Positions 25,191 to 36,232 of a DNA stretch of 64,000 bases are shown in pieces. Source of the DNA: Salticus scenicus (taxonomy: Eukaryota; Arthropoda; Arachnida; Araneae; Salticidae); NCBI GenBank assembly GCA_963930645.1, contig CAWVNO010000530.1:1-64000 (forward strand). The letters run 5' to 3'. The position numbers and the translations under genes were made by a program. The notes beneath the pieces were generated by a model. The model ran no database searches and had not been told where the DNA came from. It was given only the letters and a program-made list of their open reading frames with translations. The stretch's first letter is position 1. Each line of letters opens with the position of its first letter.

Positions 25191-26048
25191 CAACGAGATA
25201 TATAAATTAGAGTGCTGATTCAATGGATGAAGGATTAGCTTTCCGTAGTTCAAGATGAATCACGTGACTTGCTCGAATAGGTTGCTGTGTTTGGCCCTTT
25301 ATCGCTATTTTGGCATTTAAAATATCAGTTCAACAAATTATCATTATTATTAGGTAACATAACAGTCCTATGACCGAAATAAATTGCTTTTAAAATAATT
25401 TTACACATATTTTACATTTTAATAAATAATAAAATACCTTTCTTTTCATCGTTTCTCAACAAACTTTAAAAGTGTTTATAAAAGAAAATTTAATCTTTTA
25501 AAGAGCTAAATTTAACAATAAATAATAATTTTTCAACTATTTTTAAGCATTTTGTCGGTTAACCCTTAAATGCCTGATTATTTTTTACGTCAACTTAAAA
25601 ATGTTTTATTCTTACCTCTATTAAATAAATCACGGGAAAAATACTTTAAAAAATAATACTTTATTTTAACTATGGTATACAGCTAAAAAGCAATTTCTTA
25701 TTAATCGACAAGCATGAGGTATTAGAGTCTCAATATTATTCTAATAATACTTTAAAAGACAAAATTGGGTATGTTGCCGAAAGGCAACACACGGCATTTA
25801 AGGGTTAAAGTTCAACTACACGAAATAAAAAAGAAGTAAAATCAAAATCAAAATGGTTTAGAACAAAAGAATATTAAACTACGTAAAGTAAACAAAAACA
25901 TTGAAACCGTTGCCATAGAAATGTACTGAAAATGAGCTGTTACCAAGGAAACCACCGAATACGCATGTGCAAGGAAAGCATGTCACATGACTCATCTTGG
26001 ACCTTCTCAAGGGTTACCATTTATCACTCTACTTTATATATCTCGTTG
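25191..26048. mobile_element. Inverted-repeat element with 8-bp target duplication (hAT- or P-like), 858 bp
   Basis: The ends are CAACGAGATATATAAATTAG and the near-complement ending CTCGTTG. The 8-bp GTCAGAAT flanks both sides (25,183-25,190; 26,049-26,056). Eight-base duplications are typical of hAT and P-type elements. No transposase is encoded. A smaller TTAA-flanked MITE is nested inside. Confidence 0.75.
25563..25804. mobile_element. piggyBac-type MITE, 242 bp, TTAA target
   Basis: TTAA flanks both sides (25,559-25,562; 25,805-25,808). The perfect inverted ends are CCCTTAAATGCC and GGCATTTAAGGG. TTAA targets with CCY ends are the piggyBac signature. A short hairpin TTGCCGAAAGGCAA lies near the right end (25,774-25,787). 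No coding sequence. Confidence 0.8.
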
Positions 26049-26197
26049 GTCAGAATAGTGTTTCTCTAATGAAAAATAAAATTAAATAAATATATTAATA
26101 AAAATATATAAATAAATAATATCTGTTTAAATAATAATGCGAATCCTACAAAAAAGCATTAAGTGACATCACGTGTTAAAATTACAAGTTAGTTGTA

Positions 26198-28723
26198 CAG
26201 TAAAACCTCGTTACAACAATATTTTAGGGACCAAATAAATATATTGTTGTAGAGAGGCATATTGTTATATCGAGGGCCCACATATTTTGAGCATTTAATA
26301 AGAGTTTTTTTTTATTATTATTATTAGTTTAAGGTGCATAACATACTACTTTTAAGTCTATATTTAGAAGAAATTAATTTGTAAAATACTAATAATAGTG
26401 GTTTAAATACTAAAAAAATAAATAAATAAGATAAATTCAGAAAATAAGCACAGAAATATTCACATACCTGAAGACACTTTTTATTGAAAATAATCCAATA
26501 TTTTTGTTTGTTTATTCATTTTTTTTACTGTTAAGTTCACCAATATTGTATGCATTGAGTCTAGTGCACGAAAATGTTCTTCATTTGTCGACGGAAGGCT
26601 TGAAAAAAATGTCTGTAGAGAATTCACAGATTGAAGAGCTTCCTGGGATGACAATAAGGACTGCGATGGACCTGTATTATCATCATCATCAATATCATCA
26701 TCATCTTCATCATTGTTTCCTATCTCATCAGTTATTTCAGAGAGAATATCTTCATCAGTAACTCCTGCGAAAAGCATAAGATCATCATCGGCTGTTAAAT
26801 AGTCTTCTACACTAATTCCAAACTTTTTACCGCTTGTTTCCTCAAGTTGGGATACGGAGTTTTTGATGTGGAAAACACATTCTTGATCATCTGAGAGATC
26901 ATTGTCTATGGAATTTTCATCATTATCAGATTTCTTATCTTCCATAACACAAAGACCGGCCTTTTTCCAGCAATTCCGAATGGTTTTTTCTGTTACTTCC
27001 CACCAACTTCCAGCAATATTGTCACACGCTTCCTTGACATTTACAGCTTTGAAAGGGTCTTCTACTTTATTTTCAAAGTTTACAAGTATGGAGTCCACCA
27101 ACCGTTTTCTGTAATATCCTTTGAAGCACTTAATTATGCCCATATCAAGAGGCTGTAAAATTGAAGTGCAATTGGCAGGGAAAAAAGCGATTTCGATATT
27201 TTGTAGCTTTGGAAATGACGTGTGAGCACCGCAGTTATCTATCAACAAAACGATTTTTTTCTTGCTCTTCTTCATTTCATTGTCTAACTTCTGTAACCAT
27301 TCGGAAAAAAATTTAGACGTCATCCAAGCCTTCTTATTTGCTTTATACTCCACGGGAAGACTTTTCACGTTCTTAAAGCACCTTGGCTTCAATGATTTAC
27401 CAATGACGAGAGGTTGTATTCTATGCGTTCCTGTGCTATTTGTACACAGAAGAACAGTCAGTCTCTGCTTTGATTTCTTCCCTCCATAACACTTTTCACC
27501 CTTGAATGCCAATGTTCGATCGGGTAGGAGTTGGGGAAACAGCCCAGCTTCATCTGCATTATAAATGTCTTCTGGAGCATACTTTTGTAAGATTTCTTTC
27601 ATCTTGTTTTGCCGCCATTCATTTGCGTCGTTTATCGGGGCTGACTTTTTCTCTCCGTGAACGTCTTGGAAAGTTATTCCATGACGATCTCGAAAACGCA
27701 TTAACCAACCATTGCTAGCTTTGAAAGTTTCGTTCCCTAGCATTGCTGCAAATTTCCGTGCTTTTGCACATAATAAAGGTCCATTTATTGGGACATTTGT
27801 TGCTCTCATCTCTTGAAACCATTTTAAAACAGCAGCATCAATGTTTTCATTTGTCGCAACTTTCAGTCGTTTTCGCTCTGGGTTAATTTCATTTGAAGTT
27901 ACAGCATCTTCGATTTGCTTTCTCTTCTTTAGGAACGTTGCAACTGTAGATTGCGATAATCCATGTTTCTTAGCCGCATCAATCTGCTTCATTCCCTCAT
28001 CAATATCATTGATAACGTTCAGTTTATCTCGAAAAGATAGTTGCTTTCGCCCTGCCATCTTAGGGAACAATATCGCGTGAAAGAAAGAAAAGTTTAAACC
28101 AAATGTTTCGCGTAGAACTCAAAATCGTTAAAGACTGTAGACACTCCCGTTTGTTTACAATAACAAAATTTCTCAAAGTAAGTTGAATTGCAACAATCCT
28201 GTATCAGACATAAAGAATCCGATATCCTAGAAGATTTCGCAGTTTGTGAATTGACCAATCAGAAGCAAAACAACCTTTGAACTCACTTTTCAGTACGTCA
28301 CTTAACAACACCCCCCCTCCATCTTACTGGGAAATGAGACTAGGCATGCATTTACACTTCACCCCCCTCCCCCACTCCAATTCCCAAAAGGATGGTCTTC
28401 ATCTGTTTTGAAATCTGAACAATAGCTATTTATTCAGGGATAAGTTGAAAATCCACAGTGAGTCTTAATAGACGGAAAAAATAACAAAAGAAAGAGAAAA
28501 AAAAAAAGCATTTGAAAATCAAGATATTATTATAAAGGGAGAAAATAATACTGAAATTTAGATTGAAAAAATCGTTTTACAGAGGTTTATTGTTCTAGAG
28601 AATATCGCAATATTGAGGGGAGATTAACATTAGTTTATATGCAAAATCACCGGGACCACGAAACATTATTGTAGTAGAGGGAGTTATTGTTGTATCGGGT
28701 ATCGTTGTAGCGAGAGTTTACTG
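26198..28723 (-). mobile_element. pogo/Tigger-type DNA transposon, 2.5 kb, apparently complete
   Basis: A TA duplication flanks the element (26,196-26,197 and 28,724-28,725). The terminal inverted repeats are CAGTAAAACCTCGTTACAAC and the complement of CGTTGTAGCGAGAGTTTACTG. Additional TTGTTGTA/TATCG motif copies lie just inside both ends. The opposite foldback arm (near 29,765) preserves the empty site GGTACAACTAAC, confirming the boundaries. It carries one long uninterrupted transposase gene. Confidence 0.9.
26481..28058 (-). CDS. pogo/Tigger transposase (HTH + CENP-B-type HTH + DDE_1)
   Basis: About 525 residues, intact. I chose the ATG at 28,058 (MAGRKQLSFRDKLNV) over an in-frame TTG 12 bases upstream. 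Residues 1-55 form a Psq/CENP-B-type helix-turn-helix (IDAAKKHGLSQSTVATFLKK). Residues about 70-135 form the second CENP-B/Tc5-type DNA-binding part (…KASNGWLMRFRDRHGI). The DDE nuclease follows: first Asp in YNADEAGLF, second in LLIDNCGAH, third in QPLDMGII, with 30 residues between the last two (DD30D). The C-terminus is acidic (EDDDDIDDDDN). It cuts and pastes at TA sites in the nucleus. No stops or frameshifts; recent or active copy likely. Domestication (as in JRK/TIGD proteins) is less likely because the TIRs are intact. Confidence 0.93.
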   Translation of the reverse strand: MAGRKQLSFRDKLNVINDIDEGMKQIDAAKKHGLSQSTVATFLKKRKQIEDAVTSNEINPERKRLKVATNENIDAAVLKWFQEMRATNVPINGPLLCAKARKFAAMLGNETFKASNGWLMRFRDRHGITFQDVHGEKKSAPINDANEWRQNKMKEILQKYAPEDIYNADEAGLFPQLLPDRTLAFKGEKCYGGKKSKQRLTVLLCTNSTGTHRIQPLVIGKSLKPRCFKNVKSLPVEYKANKKAWMTSKFFSEWLQKLDNEMKKSKKKIVLLIDNCGAHTSFPKLQNIEIAFFPANCTSILQPLDMGIIKCFKGYYRKRLVDSILVNFENKVEDPFKAVNVKEACDNIAGSWWEVTEKTIRNCWKKAGLCVMEDKKSDNDENSIDNDLSDDQECVFHIKNSVSQLEETSGKKFGISVEDYLTADDDLMLFAGVTDEDILSEITDEIGNNDEDDDDIDDDDNTGPSQSLLSSQEALQSVNSLQTFFSSLPSTNEEHFRALDSMHTILVNLTVKKMNKQTKILDYFQ

Positions 28724-29019
28724 TACCTTATTATGATACAGGAATATTTAAAGTATTTATACTTTTCTTCAATTTGTCGTTAATCCCCTAATTGCAATCA
28801 TGACTAAATGGATAATGTGACTTTATAAATGTTCTTTGCATGTCTGAATTTCAATGCTATTTCGTCCAGTATTTATATAGAATACAGAAAAAAATGTAAA
28901 AAAAAAAATGTGGAGTGACTCTTCTCAGCTTTCTGAACACTGAGTAATTAACAGTTGTTCAAATAAATTGAAGTAAGAGAAGTCATTAAATAAACAAAAG
29001 AGAAAATTATAACAGGGAA

Positions 29020-29470
29020 TTTGAACACAAAGAAAAATTCCTTGTCATTATGGCCTATGAGCTCAAATTATTTAAAGTGCGATAGTGTCTTAAACGCTTT
29101 ATTCAACTGAGCAAAAAATTTATACACGTATTATAGGTCACAGTTGCACAAATTTTATAGATTTTGGTGAATATAGCACTTATAGTTTTTTTTTACAGGG
29201 ACACAAAGAAAAATTCTTTATCATTACGCACCGAGGGCTCAAATTCTTTAAAGTGCAATAGCGTCTAAACTCCATATCCAATTCAGCTGAAAATTTATAT
29301 ACATGTTATAGATCACCGCCACACACCAACTATATGAATTTTGGAGAATCTAGCACTCATAGATTCTTACAGTGACAAAATGAAAATTTCTTTATTATTA
29401 TGATCTGTGGGCTGAAAATATTTGAAGGGCAATAGCGTTAATTTAAACAACATACTGTACATAGATAAAA
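29020..29470. repeat. Direct repeats in the foldback loop, about 175 bp x 2.5
   Basis: Units starting near 29,028, 29,205 and 29,378 share AAAGAAAAATTC, a GGGCTCAAAT(T/A) variant, AAGTGC(A/G)ATAG and AATTTATA(C/T)AC. Tandem copies in the loop of a foldback are characteristic of foldback-type elements. No coding sequence. Confidence 0.65.
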
Positions 29471-30290
29471 ATACTCAAATTCCCTATTATAATTTTCTCT
29501 TTTGTTTATTTAACGACTTCTCTCACTTTAGTTTATTTAAACAACTGTTAATTACTCAATGTTCGGAAAGTTAAGTGGAGTCACTCCAGATTTTTTTTTT
29601 TTCTGTATTTTATAAAAATACTGGACGAAATAGAATTGGAATTCAGGCATGTAAAGAACATTTATAAAGTCACATTATCCATTATTCATTTAGTCATGAT
29701 TGCAATTAGGGGATTAACCACAAATTGAAGAAAAGCAATTAATACTTTAAGTCTTCCTGTATCATAATAAGGTACAACTAACTTGTAATTTTAACACGTG
29801 ATGTCACTTAATGCTTTTTTGTAGGATTCGCATTATTATTTAAACGGATATTATTTATTTATTTTTATCCATTTACTTATTTAATTTTATTTTTCAAAAT
29901 TATTATTATTATTATTATTTTGGCAAGTTTTTTGCTTACAAGAGGAATGAATTGCAATAAATTTTTTCAAAACTTGCAGAAAAATTGACAAAATATTAGA
30001 GAAATACTATTCTGACACATAAAATACACACGTGTAATTTTCGCTGAGATATGAGCATTTATAGTATATATATTTTTACTGCACATGCATGGGGAAAAAA
30101 AAAAAAAAAAAAAACACAGTAATTAAAAGCTAGATATATTGGACAACTTATGGAAAATTAGGAATTATATTACAAAAATATACAAATGTTTAAAAAAAAA
30201 AATCTGTTTTTTAAAACTCTTGATATATCTTTTCCTGCTTAAATAGGAATTAATATTCACATATTTTTTAAACTGTCGTTTTCGGAAACC

Positions 30291-31265
30291 GGAAGACCGT
30301 ATCTGAAAAAGACTCAAACGCGGCGATATCAATTAGGTGTTGGAAAAGGGGGGTTAAGTTCCTCGGCGGAATCGATCATCGCCGGTTGCTGTTAACAGGG
30401 TATTAGAGGGTCTCTCTACCTTCATGGCTGTGACTAAGTTATACGTTGAATTATATTGCAATAAACTACTTAATACAGTCAAATTATTATTTACGAATAA
30501 AGATGAAAACGTTGTAGCCGATGTAAAAACCCACAGGATTGAGATTTGAACCTTAGGTCAAAAATTGGAAGCGACTGATAAAAATTTTCGTAGAGTTGAT
30601 ATTAAGCACAAATTAATTTTATTGTAGAGTCTTATAAATTTTAATGGAGAAGTGATATATATTATTTCTAATGCTACTTAGGATAAAAATGCTAAAATGA
30701 TTAATATATAAATTAAATTATATTAAAATAAAAGTATAAAAAAAGCAGACGATTTTAAAAATCAATTTTTATGGATTAGTGAAATATAATATGTCTAAAG
30801 TTATTTTGGATAAAAATGCTAAAAAGACTAATATTTAATTTAATTTTTATTAAAATTCTATTAAAATAAAAGTATAAAAGAAGCAGACGATTTTAAAATA
30901 ATTTTTTATGGAGGAGTGAAATATGATATATGCTATAATGGATAATTTTACTATAAAATGACCTCATCATTTTAAATATTTTAAAGATGGCAACAGCTGT
31001 AGTTATAAAAAGGAAAACAATATGGCTAAACCAGAAAAATAAGTAAATTTGATAAATATTTTAAAACTTTAAAATAGGACATCTTATGAAATATTGGACA
31101 CTTAAAGTAAATACATGCATCATTTTAAATAGAGAAAGATTTTGGAAAAGTTTAGTATATTTTAACGAAGTGATGAGAAGGTTTTGAGTACGTTAAAATT
31201 TTAATAATAAATTCAAGTTACTAAAGATGGGAAACATTGAGAATTAAGATAAGAATAATTATAAG

Positions 31266-31302
<37 letters not shown>

Positions 31303-31383
31303 TTTTATATACCATACTTTTAAATTTTAATATACTAATTAAAAGGAAAAGATAAATATTCTATCACAGTTTGAAGTCAAATT
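30291..31383. other. Unexplained spacer with GC-richer island and ~135-bp tandem copies
   Basis: 30,290-30,430 is noticeably less AT-rich (ACCGGAAGACCG, CGGCGGAATCGATCATCGCC) and unlike its surroundings; I found no matching RNA or protein. 30,640-30,935 holds about 2.3 copies of a unit with AAAATAAAAGTATAAAA and AGCAGACGATTTTAAAA. A 35-base A tract is at about 31,269-31,302. Confidence 0.45.
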
Positions 31384-31501
31384 TGTTTATTTATGAAATA
31401 GTAATAAAATATAATAAAATATCTTTCAGCATATCACATAATTTTAATAACTTCAATAAACTTTATTTTCAATGTTTCGGTTAAAATCCATCTTTAACCA
31501 T

Positions 31502-31981
31502 TGGCTTTGAAGCCACTAAGAATGTTCGACTAAGTATCAATTTAAGAATTTCGAATTAGGGTTGATTAAATTTAGAATCTCGGATTAAGGATTTCTAACG
31601 AGTTTATTTTAGATTCAAATTTTGCAACTTTTACTTAAACACAAATCAGCATATAATTAAATGAGAATAAGTTTAATTCTACTTACCCTATCTGCCAGAT
31701 TTCCCGGGTGAAAGTAAAACTAGAACTGCCAATACATCGACTCAGACCTCTAAATTCTGCTTAGCAAACGATTTATTGTTACAATACTAACTTATGTTAT
31801 TTGACTCAAATAATGACGAATAAGAATTATATTAAGAAAGTTTGTTTGCTGGGTTTTAGATGCATTGCATCTCTCTTCGATTCGATTCGGCGACTGACTC
31901 AATCAGCTCCGTCCCGTCACACAAGAGTTCTGTTCTGCGCATCGTATCCTGCCTCCTTCTCCATTCTCTTCCTCCCCGACA
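31502..31981 (-). repeat. 3' LTR of the BEL/Pao element
   Basis: 480 bp, starting TGTCGGGGAGG (at 31,981) and ending TTCAAAGCCA (at 31,502) in the element's sense. The pol frame runs into this LTR and stops at 31,856, so the last ~40 codons are LTR-encoded. Confidence 0.93.
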
Positions 31982-34900
31982 TCCTCCGGGGGGGGCTGAG
32001 CATGGCAGACTGGCGACTCGATTCACCGGTCTTTTGATGACTCCAGATGGTGTCTTCAGAGTGACAATTCTTACGATGCCATCATCTCCAGGATGCAAGT
32101 CCAGAATTCTGGCCAAGTTCCACTGTGCTGGCTGAATAGAAGGCTCCAACACCAGGACTAGCTGACCAGGTTGCAGATGTGTATTGCCGCTCTTCCACTT
32201 TTCTCTTGACTGGAGTGACGTCAAATAAGCCTTTGCCCATGTACTCCAAAATTGCTTCTTGATCTGCTGGACGAGTTTCCACCTGGAAGAAAAACTGGTA
32301 CACAATGGATTAGTTTGGTTAAAAGAGTGTTCCGGAAGCTGGAGAAGCGGAGCCCCAATTAAGAAATGTCCTGGTGTAAGCACTAAGAAATTATGGGGCT
32401 CGGTGGAAAGTGGGACTAAGGGTCGTGAATTTAAGCAGGACTCAATAGTAGTGAGAATCGTAGCACACTCCTCAAACGATAGGCAACTGCCTTTACACGC
32501 TTTAAGTAAATGGCGTTTGACCAATTTAACCGAAGATTCCCATAGGCCGCCAAAGTTAGGCCCGTAAGGTGGCATAAAATGCCAATGAATTTGTCTAGTT
32601 GTGGCAAAGTCTTGGATAGTATTGGTTTTTGAAAGCTTTACTAGCCCTTTTAAATGGGCATTGGCACCCACAAAATTGCGTCCGTTGTCAGAATAAATGT
32701 CAGTAGGATAGCCTCGACGCGCTATGAATCTTTGTAGGGCATATAAAAAATGTTCAGTTGATAAGCTCGTGACTAATTCGAGATGAATTGCCTTGGTGCT
32801 CATGCAGATGAATAGACAAATATAGGACTTAAATTTTGTTTTTGTTCGTTTATGTTCACACTTTGTTTGAATAGGGCCTGCATAATCAAGGCCAACATGT
32901 TGAAATGGTCTACAAGGGTTGACTCTTGCACTGGGAAGGTCACCCATCATTTGTTGAATTGGGGTCGGTTGGACTTTGGCACATGTGACACATTTACGAA
33001 GCTCTTTTTTCACAGTGGATCTACCATCAGGAATCCAGTAAGACTGGCGAATGAGATTTAATACTAGGTCGACACCTCCATGAAGACTATACGTGTGAAA
33101 ATGTCTTATTAATGTCGATGTAAAAGGGTGATTTTTAGGTATGAGTATTGGATGTTTAGTATCATAGGGCAGAGTGATGTTTTTATCAATTCTACCTCCC
33201 ACTCTCAATAGATTTTCGGAATCAAGAAACACATTGAGATTTTTTAATTTACTGCTGTTTGCCACGGGTTGGCCGCGCTGCAAAAGGGCGATTTCTGAAG
33301 CAAAGGACCTTTGTTGGACGAATTTAATAACAATTTTTCTAGCTTCTGAAATTTCTTGTACTGAGACTGGTCCTTTCAATTTTGTAGCATTTCTAATATT
33401 ATTTATAAATCGCTTCATAAATGCAATTACACGAAAAAGTTTATTACTTGATGAAAATTTTGAAACCAAATCCTCTATAACGGATTCTTGCATTGGAGTT
33501 GACTCTATTAGTCCAGGAATTCCCACAATTGTACATGGGACTGAGGTAGCAATCTTGGACTCGTGATCTGAGACCGGAATCTTTGACCAATCAGGTCCAG
33601 ACCACCAGAAGTTAAAGTGGTTTAATTTGTCGGGTAACAGCCCACGGGTTGCACAGTCTGCTGGGTTATGTTTGCTTGGTAAGTGATGCCATGATGTGGG
33701 TTCTGTGAGAGCTCTAATTTTGTTTACTCGGTGTAGGACATATGTGTTGCCCTTTAAGGGCGGATTTAAGATCCAACTACGGACGATTGTTGAGTCTGTC
33801 CATAGGAGAATGTCCTCAACCTGATAATCCAGCGAGCTCTGGACGACTGACAAAAGTTCCGAAAGTAATACAGCCGCGCATAGCTCCAACCTAGGCAAGG
33901 TAATGGGTTTTAAAGGAGCTACACGGGTTTTAGCTGCAATCAATTTTAAAGATGAGTTCTGACTTGGGCGTATATAAATTACGGCAGCATATGCCTTTGT
34001 TGACGCATCACAAAATCCCAGAATCTGGTACATAGGTTCGGATTTCAGGTCTAAAAATCTGGGTACTGACATGGCCTTAAAGGAAGCAATTTTTTCATAA
34101 AATTCGTTCCACCTGTTTTGAATGTCTGGTGGTAAAGGATCATCCCAACCAAGTTTTAGCTTCCAAACATCTTGGAGAAGCAATTTTAAAAGAATAGTGG
34201 CAGGGGATAACAGAGCCAAAGGGTCGAAGATGCGTGCAATTACGGACAATAATTGTCGTTTAGTTTTGACGTTTTCTTCTGTGTTGACGCCAACCTGCAG
34301 TGTATCCGATGTTAAATTCCAGTTTAGTCCTAAAATACGTTGGGATTGATCGGGGTTTAAGGATAATTCCTGATTTGTTGATTTTAGAGCCTCTGGGACC
34401 TGAACTAGAGCTTCCACATAATTTGAAGCCCATTTTCGCAGCTTGAAACCCCCAGCATTAAATAATGCCTGAAGGTCTGTGACCAAAGATTGAGCGGCTT
34501 CGATTGTTTCAGCCCCTCCAAGGAAATCGTCCATATACAGGTTGTTGCGGGCAGCCTGCACAGCTACGGGAAAATTGGGTTCTTCATCGTTTAATAGCTG
34601 TAATATGGTACGCAGGGCTAAAAATGGAGCACAGGCTGTGCCATAAGTAACAGTGTTCAATTTATACACTCTGAGTGGATCTGAAACATTGGCCCTCCAA
34701 AATATTCTTTGAAAGTCTGTATCAGGCTCTGCGATTAGAATTTGCCGAAACATTTTCTCGATATCACTCGAGAGGGCGACTTTATTTAAACGGAATCGAA
34801 TCAAATTGCAAAATATACTAGATTGAAGTTTTGGCCCTTTGTGCAAATTGGAGTTCAGGGATTTGTCATTTGTAGTTACGGCCGACGCATTGAACACTAC

Positions 34901-36232
34901 CCGTAGTTTCGTAGTGCTGCTATTTTCATTTATAACTCCATGATGGGGCATATAATAATTGGGTTGGCGATTAAGCTCTTCAGCCCTTAGTAAAGTCATA
35001 TGACCTAGATCGGAGTACTCACACATAAACTGAGCATACTCCTTTTTTAGGTTGGGATTCTGCGCAAATCGATTTTCCAGTTTCTTAAACATTTTTAGTG
35101 CACAGTTGGCACTTTCACCCAAATCTATCTCATCATGGAGGGGTAATTTTACAACATAGCGGCTTTCGGGGTTGCGCTTGGTGGAAGATTTATATAGTTC
35201 CTCTGCCGGATCGGCTTCGGTTTCACTTTTAGAAGATATTATGGGCTGATTGTCAAAAAAATCGTTCAAGTTAAGGCAGTGTAACGATGAGCTATATGTT
35301 GATTCTGGTTCCATTCCATCCCTTGAGAGGGGGCCACTGAGTAAATACCCAAGTGAACTGGGAATGGCAGATGGTTCTCCTGGCCTTCCCGATACTGGTG
35401 TGCCACAAATTAGTGACGCAAAAATATCTGCGCCTAATAATACTTCGATTGGTTTTTGCTTGAAGAAATTCATATCAGCCAACTGCAGATTTTTTGTATG
35501 TGGCCAAGACGTCGTTTGCACCCGGAAATTTGGCAGAGGGGTAGTAACCCTATTTACTACTAGCGCTTTCAAGTTCCTATACTCGTTAGCGAAATATGGC
35601 GAGAATGAGAATTCCGTAAAATTCAAAACAGTTTCTGCGGAAAGACCGTTTATGCCTATAAGTCGATGAGAAGTGCCAAACAAAGGCAAATTTAGCTTCT
35701 CAACGCACTCCTTTGTTATGAGACTATTTTGTGAGGCACTATCAACTAACGCCCGACATTGAATAATTTTGCCGTTAGGTGACCTAACCTTTATAAGGGC
35801 AGTAGCCAATAATACCTTTTGGTTACTAAATTTTGCATTAGATTGTGAACTATTGGCCACCGACGTAGTAACAAGGCCGCCTCCCTGATCTGCAGAATTC
35901 TGTGCATAAATGTGCAGAAGAGTGTGATGTGAACCTGCACATACTTTACATTTAATATTAATTCTACATTGACGCACTTGATGATTAGTTCGCAAACAAT
36001 TTTCACACAGTGATTTTGATTTAACTAAGTCCCATCGCTCCTGAACACTAATTCGATTGAATTTGGGACATTTAAACAATTGATGTACTTGAGAACAGGC
36101 GACGCATTTATTTTCTTTGACTAGCATTGAATTATTGACACAAGATTTTTTTACACTACTACCTTCTACTGGCTTCTTAAACATCCCTGGTTTATTTTCA
36201 AGCTTTTGTTTGACTCGACGCCTCCCTTTCAA
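31856..36232 (-). CDS. pol: BEL/Pao polyprotein: zinc knuckles, protease, RT, RNase H, integrase
   Basis: 1458 codons, uninterrupted. The frame opens at a TTG, so expression depends on the upstream gag frame. Order of parts: CCHC-like knuckles (CENCLRTNHQVRQC, CKVCAGSHHTLLH; about residues 75-110); retropepsin-like DUF1758 (RALVDSASQNSLIT, about 160); reverse transcriptase with catalytic YMDDFLGGA (about 570); Peptidase_A17/RNase H region (RILGLNWNL to LWTDSTIVRSW, about 640-860); integrase zinc finger (RHFHTYSLHGG…CVTCAK, about 1060); integrase core with LDYAGPI, YSDNGRNFVGA and WESSVKLVKRHL supplying D, D and E. It copies the element RNA and inserts the cDNA. No internal stop; a recently active copy is likely. 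Confidence 0.93.
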   Translation of the reverse strand: MKGRRRVKQKLENKPGMFKKPVEGSSVKKSCVNNSMLVKENKCVACSQVHQLFKCPKFNRISVQERWDLVKSKSLCENCLRTNHQVRQCRINIKCKVCAGSHHTLLHIYAQNSADQGGGLVTTSVANSSQSNAKFSNQKVLLATALIKVRSPNGKIIQCRALVDSASQNSLITKECVEKLNLPLFGTSHRLIGINGLSAETVLNFTEFSFSPYFANEYRNLKALVVNRVTTPLPNFRVQTTSWPHTKNLQLADMNFFKQKPIEVLLGADIFASLICGTPVSGRPGEPSAIPSSLGYLLSGPLSRDGMEPESTYSSSLHCLNLNDFFDNQPIISSKSETEADPAEELYKSSTKRNPESRYVVKLPLHDEIDLGESANCALKMFKKLENRFAQNPNLKKEYAQFMCEYSDLGHMTLLRAEELNRQPNYYMPHHGVINENSSTTKLRVVFNASAVTTNDKSLNSNLHKGPKLQSSIFCNLIRFRLNKVALSSDIEKMFRQILIAEPDTDFQRIFWRANVSDPLRVYKLNTVTYGTACAPFLALRTILQLLNDEEPNFPVAVQAARNNLYMDDFLGGAETIEAAQSLVTDLQALFNAGGFKLRKWASNYVEALVQVPEALKSTNQELSLNPDQSQRILGLNWNLTSDTLQVGVNTEENVKTKRQLLSVIARIFDPLALLSPATILLKLLLQDVWKLKLGWDDPLPPDIQNRWNEFYEKIASFKAMSVPRFLDLKSEPMYQILGFCDASTKAYAAVIYIRPSQNSSLKLIAAKTRVAPLKPITLPRLELCAAVLLSELLSVVQSSLDYQVEDILLWTDSTIVRSWILNPPLKGNTYVLHRVNKIRALTEPTSWHHLPSKHNPADCATRGLLPDKLNHFNFWWSGPDWSKIPVSDHESKIATSVPCTIVGIPGLIESTPMQESVIEDLVSKFSSSNKLFRVIAFMKRFINNIRNATKLKGPVSVQEISEARKIVIKFVQQRSFASEIALLQRGQPVANSSKLKNLNVFLDSENLLRVGGRIDKNITLPYDTKHPILIPKNHPFTSTLIRHFHTYSLHGGVDLVLNLIRQSYWIPDGRSTVKKELRKCVTCAKVQPTPIQQMMGDLPSARVNPCRPFQHVGLDYAGPIQTKCEHKRTKTKFKSYICLFICMSTKAIHLELVTSLSTEHFLYALQRFIARRGYPTDIYSDNGRNFVGANAHLKGLVKLSKTNTIQDFATTRQIHWHFMPPYGPNFGGLWESSVKLVKRHLLKACKGSCLSFEECATILTTIESCLNSRPLVPLSTEPHNFLVLTPGHFLIGAPLLQLPEHSFNQTNPLCTSFSSRWKLVQQIKKQFWSTWAKAYLTSLQSREKWKSGNTHLQPGQLVLVLEPSIQPAQWNLARILDLHPGDDGIVRIVTLKTPSGVIKRPVNRVASLPCSAPPGGCRGGREWRRRQDTMRRTELLCDGTELIESVAESNRREMQCI

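Larger units (their letters stand above)
24906..30290. repeat. Second large foldback, with two transposons in its left arm
   Basis: Left arm pieces 24,912-25,190, 26,049-26,197 and 28,724-29,010 match the inverted right arm 30,285-29,480. Shared blocks include AAATATGTGAATATTAATTC, TCGCTGAGATATGAGCATTT and ACGTGATGTCACTTAATGC (each against its complement). Removing the insertions at 25,191-26,048 and 26,198-28,723 restores a continuous arm of about 0.7 kb. The loop holds direct repeats. Arms are diverged, so the structure is old. Confidence 0.7.

Noticed and set aside
33174..35669. Plus-strand frames of 130 and 139 codons
   Set aside because: They lie opposite the intact BEL/Pao polyprotein and are shadows of it.
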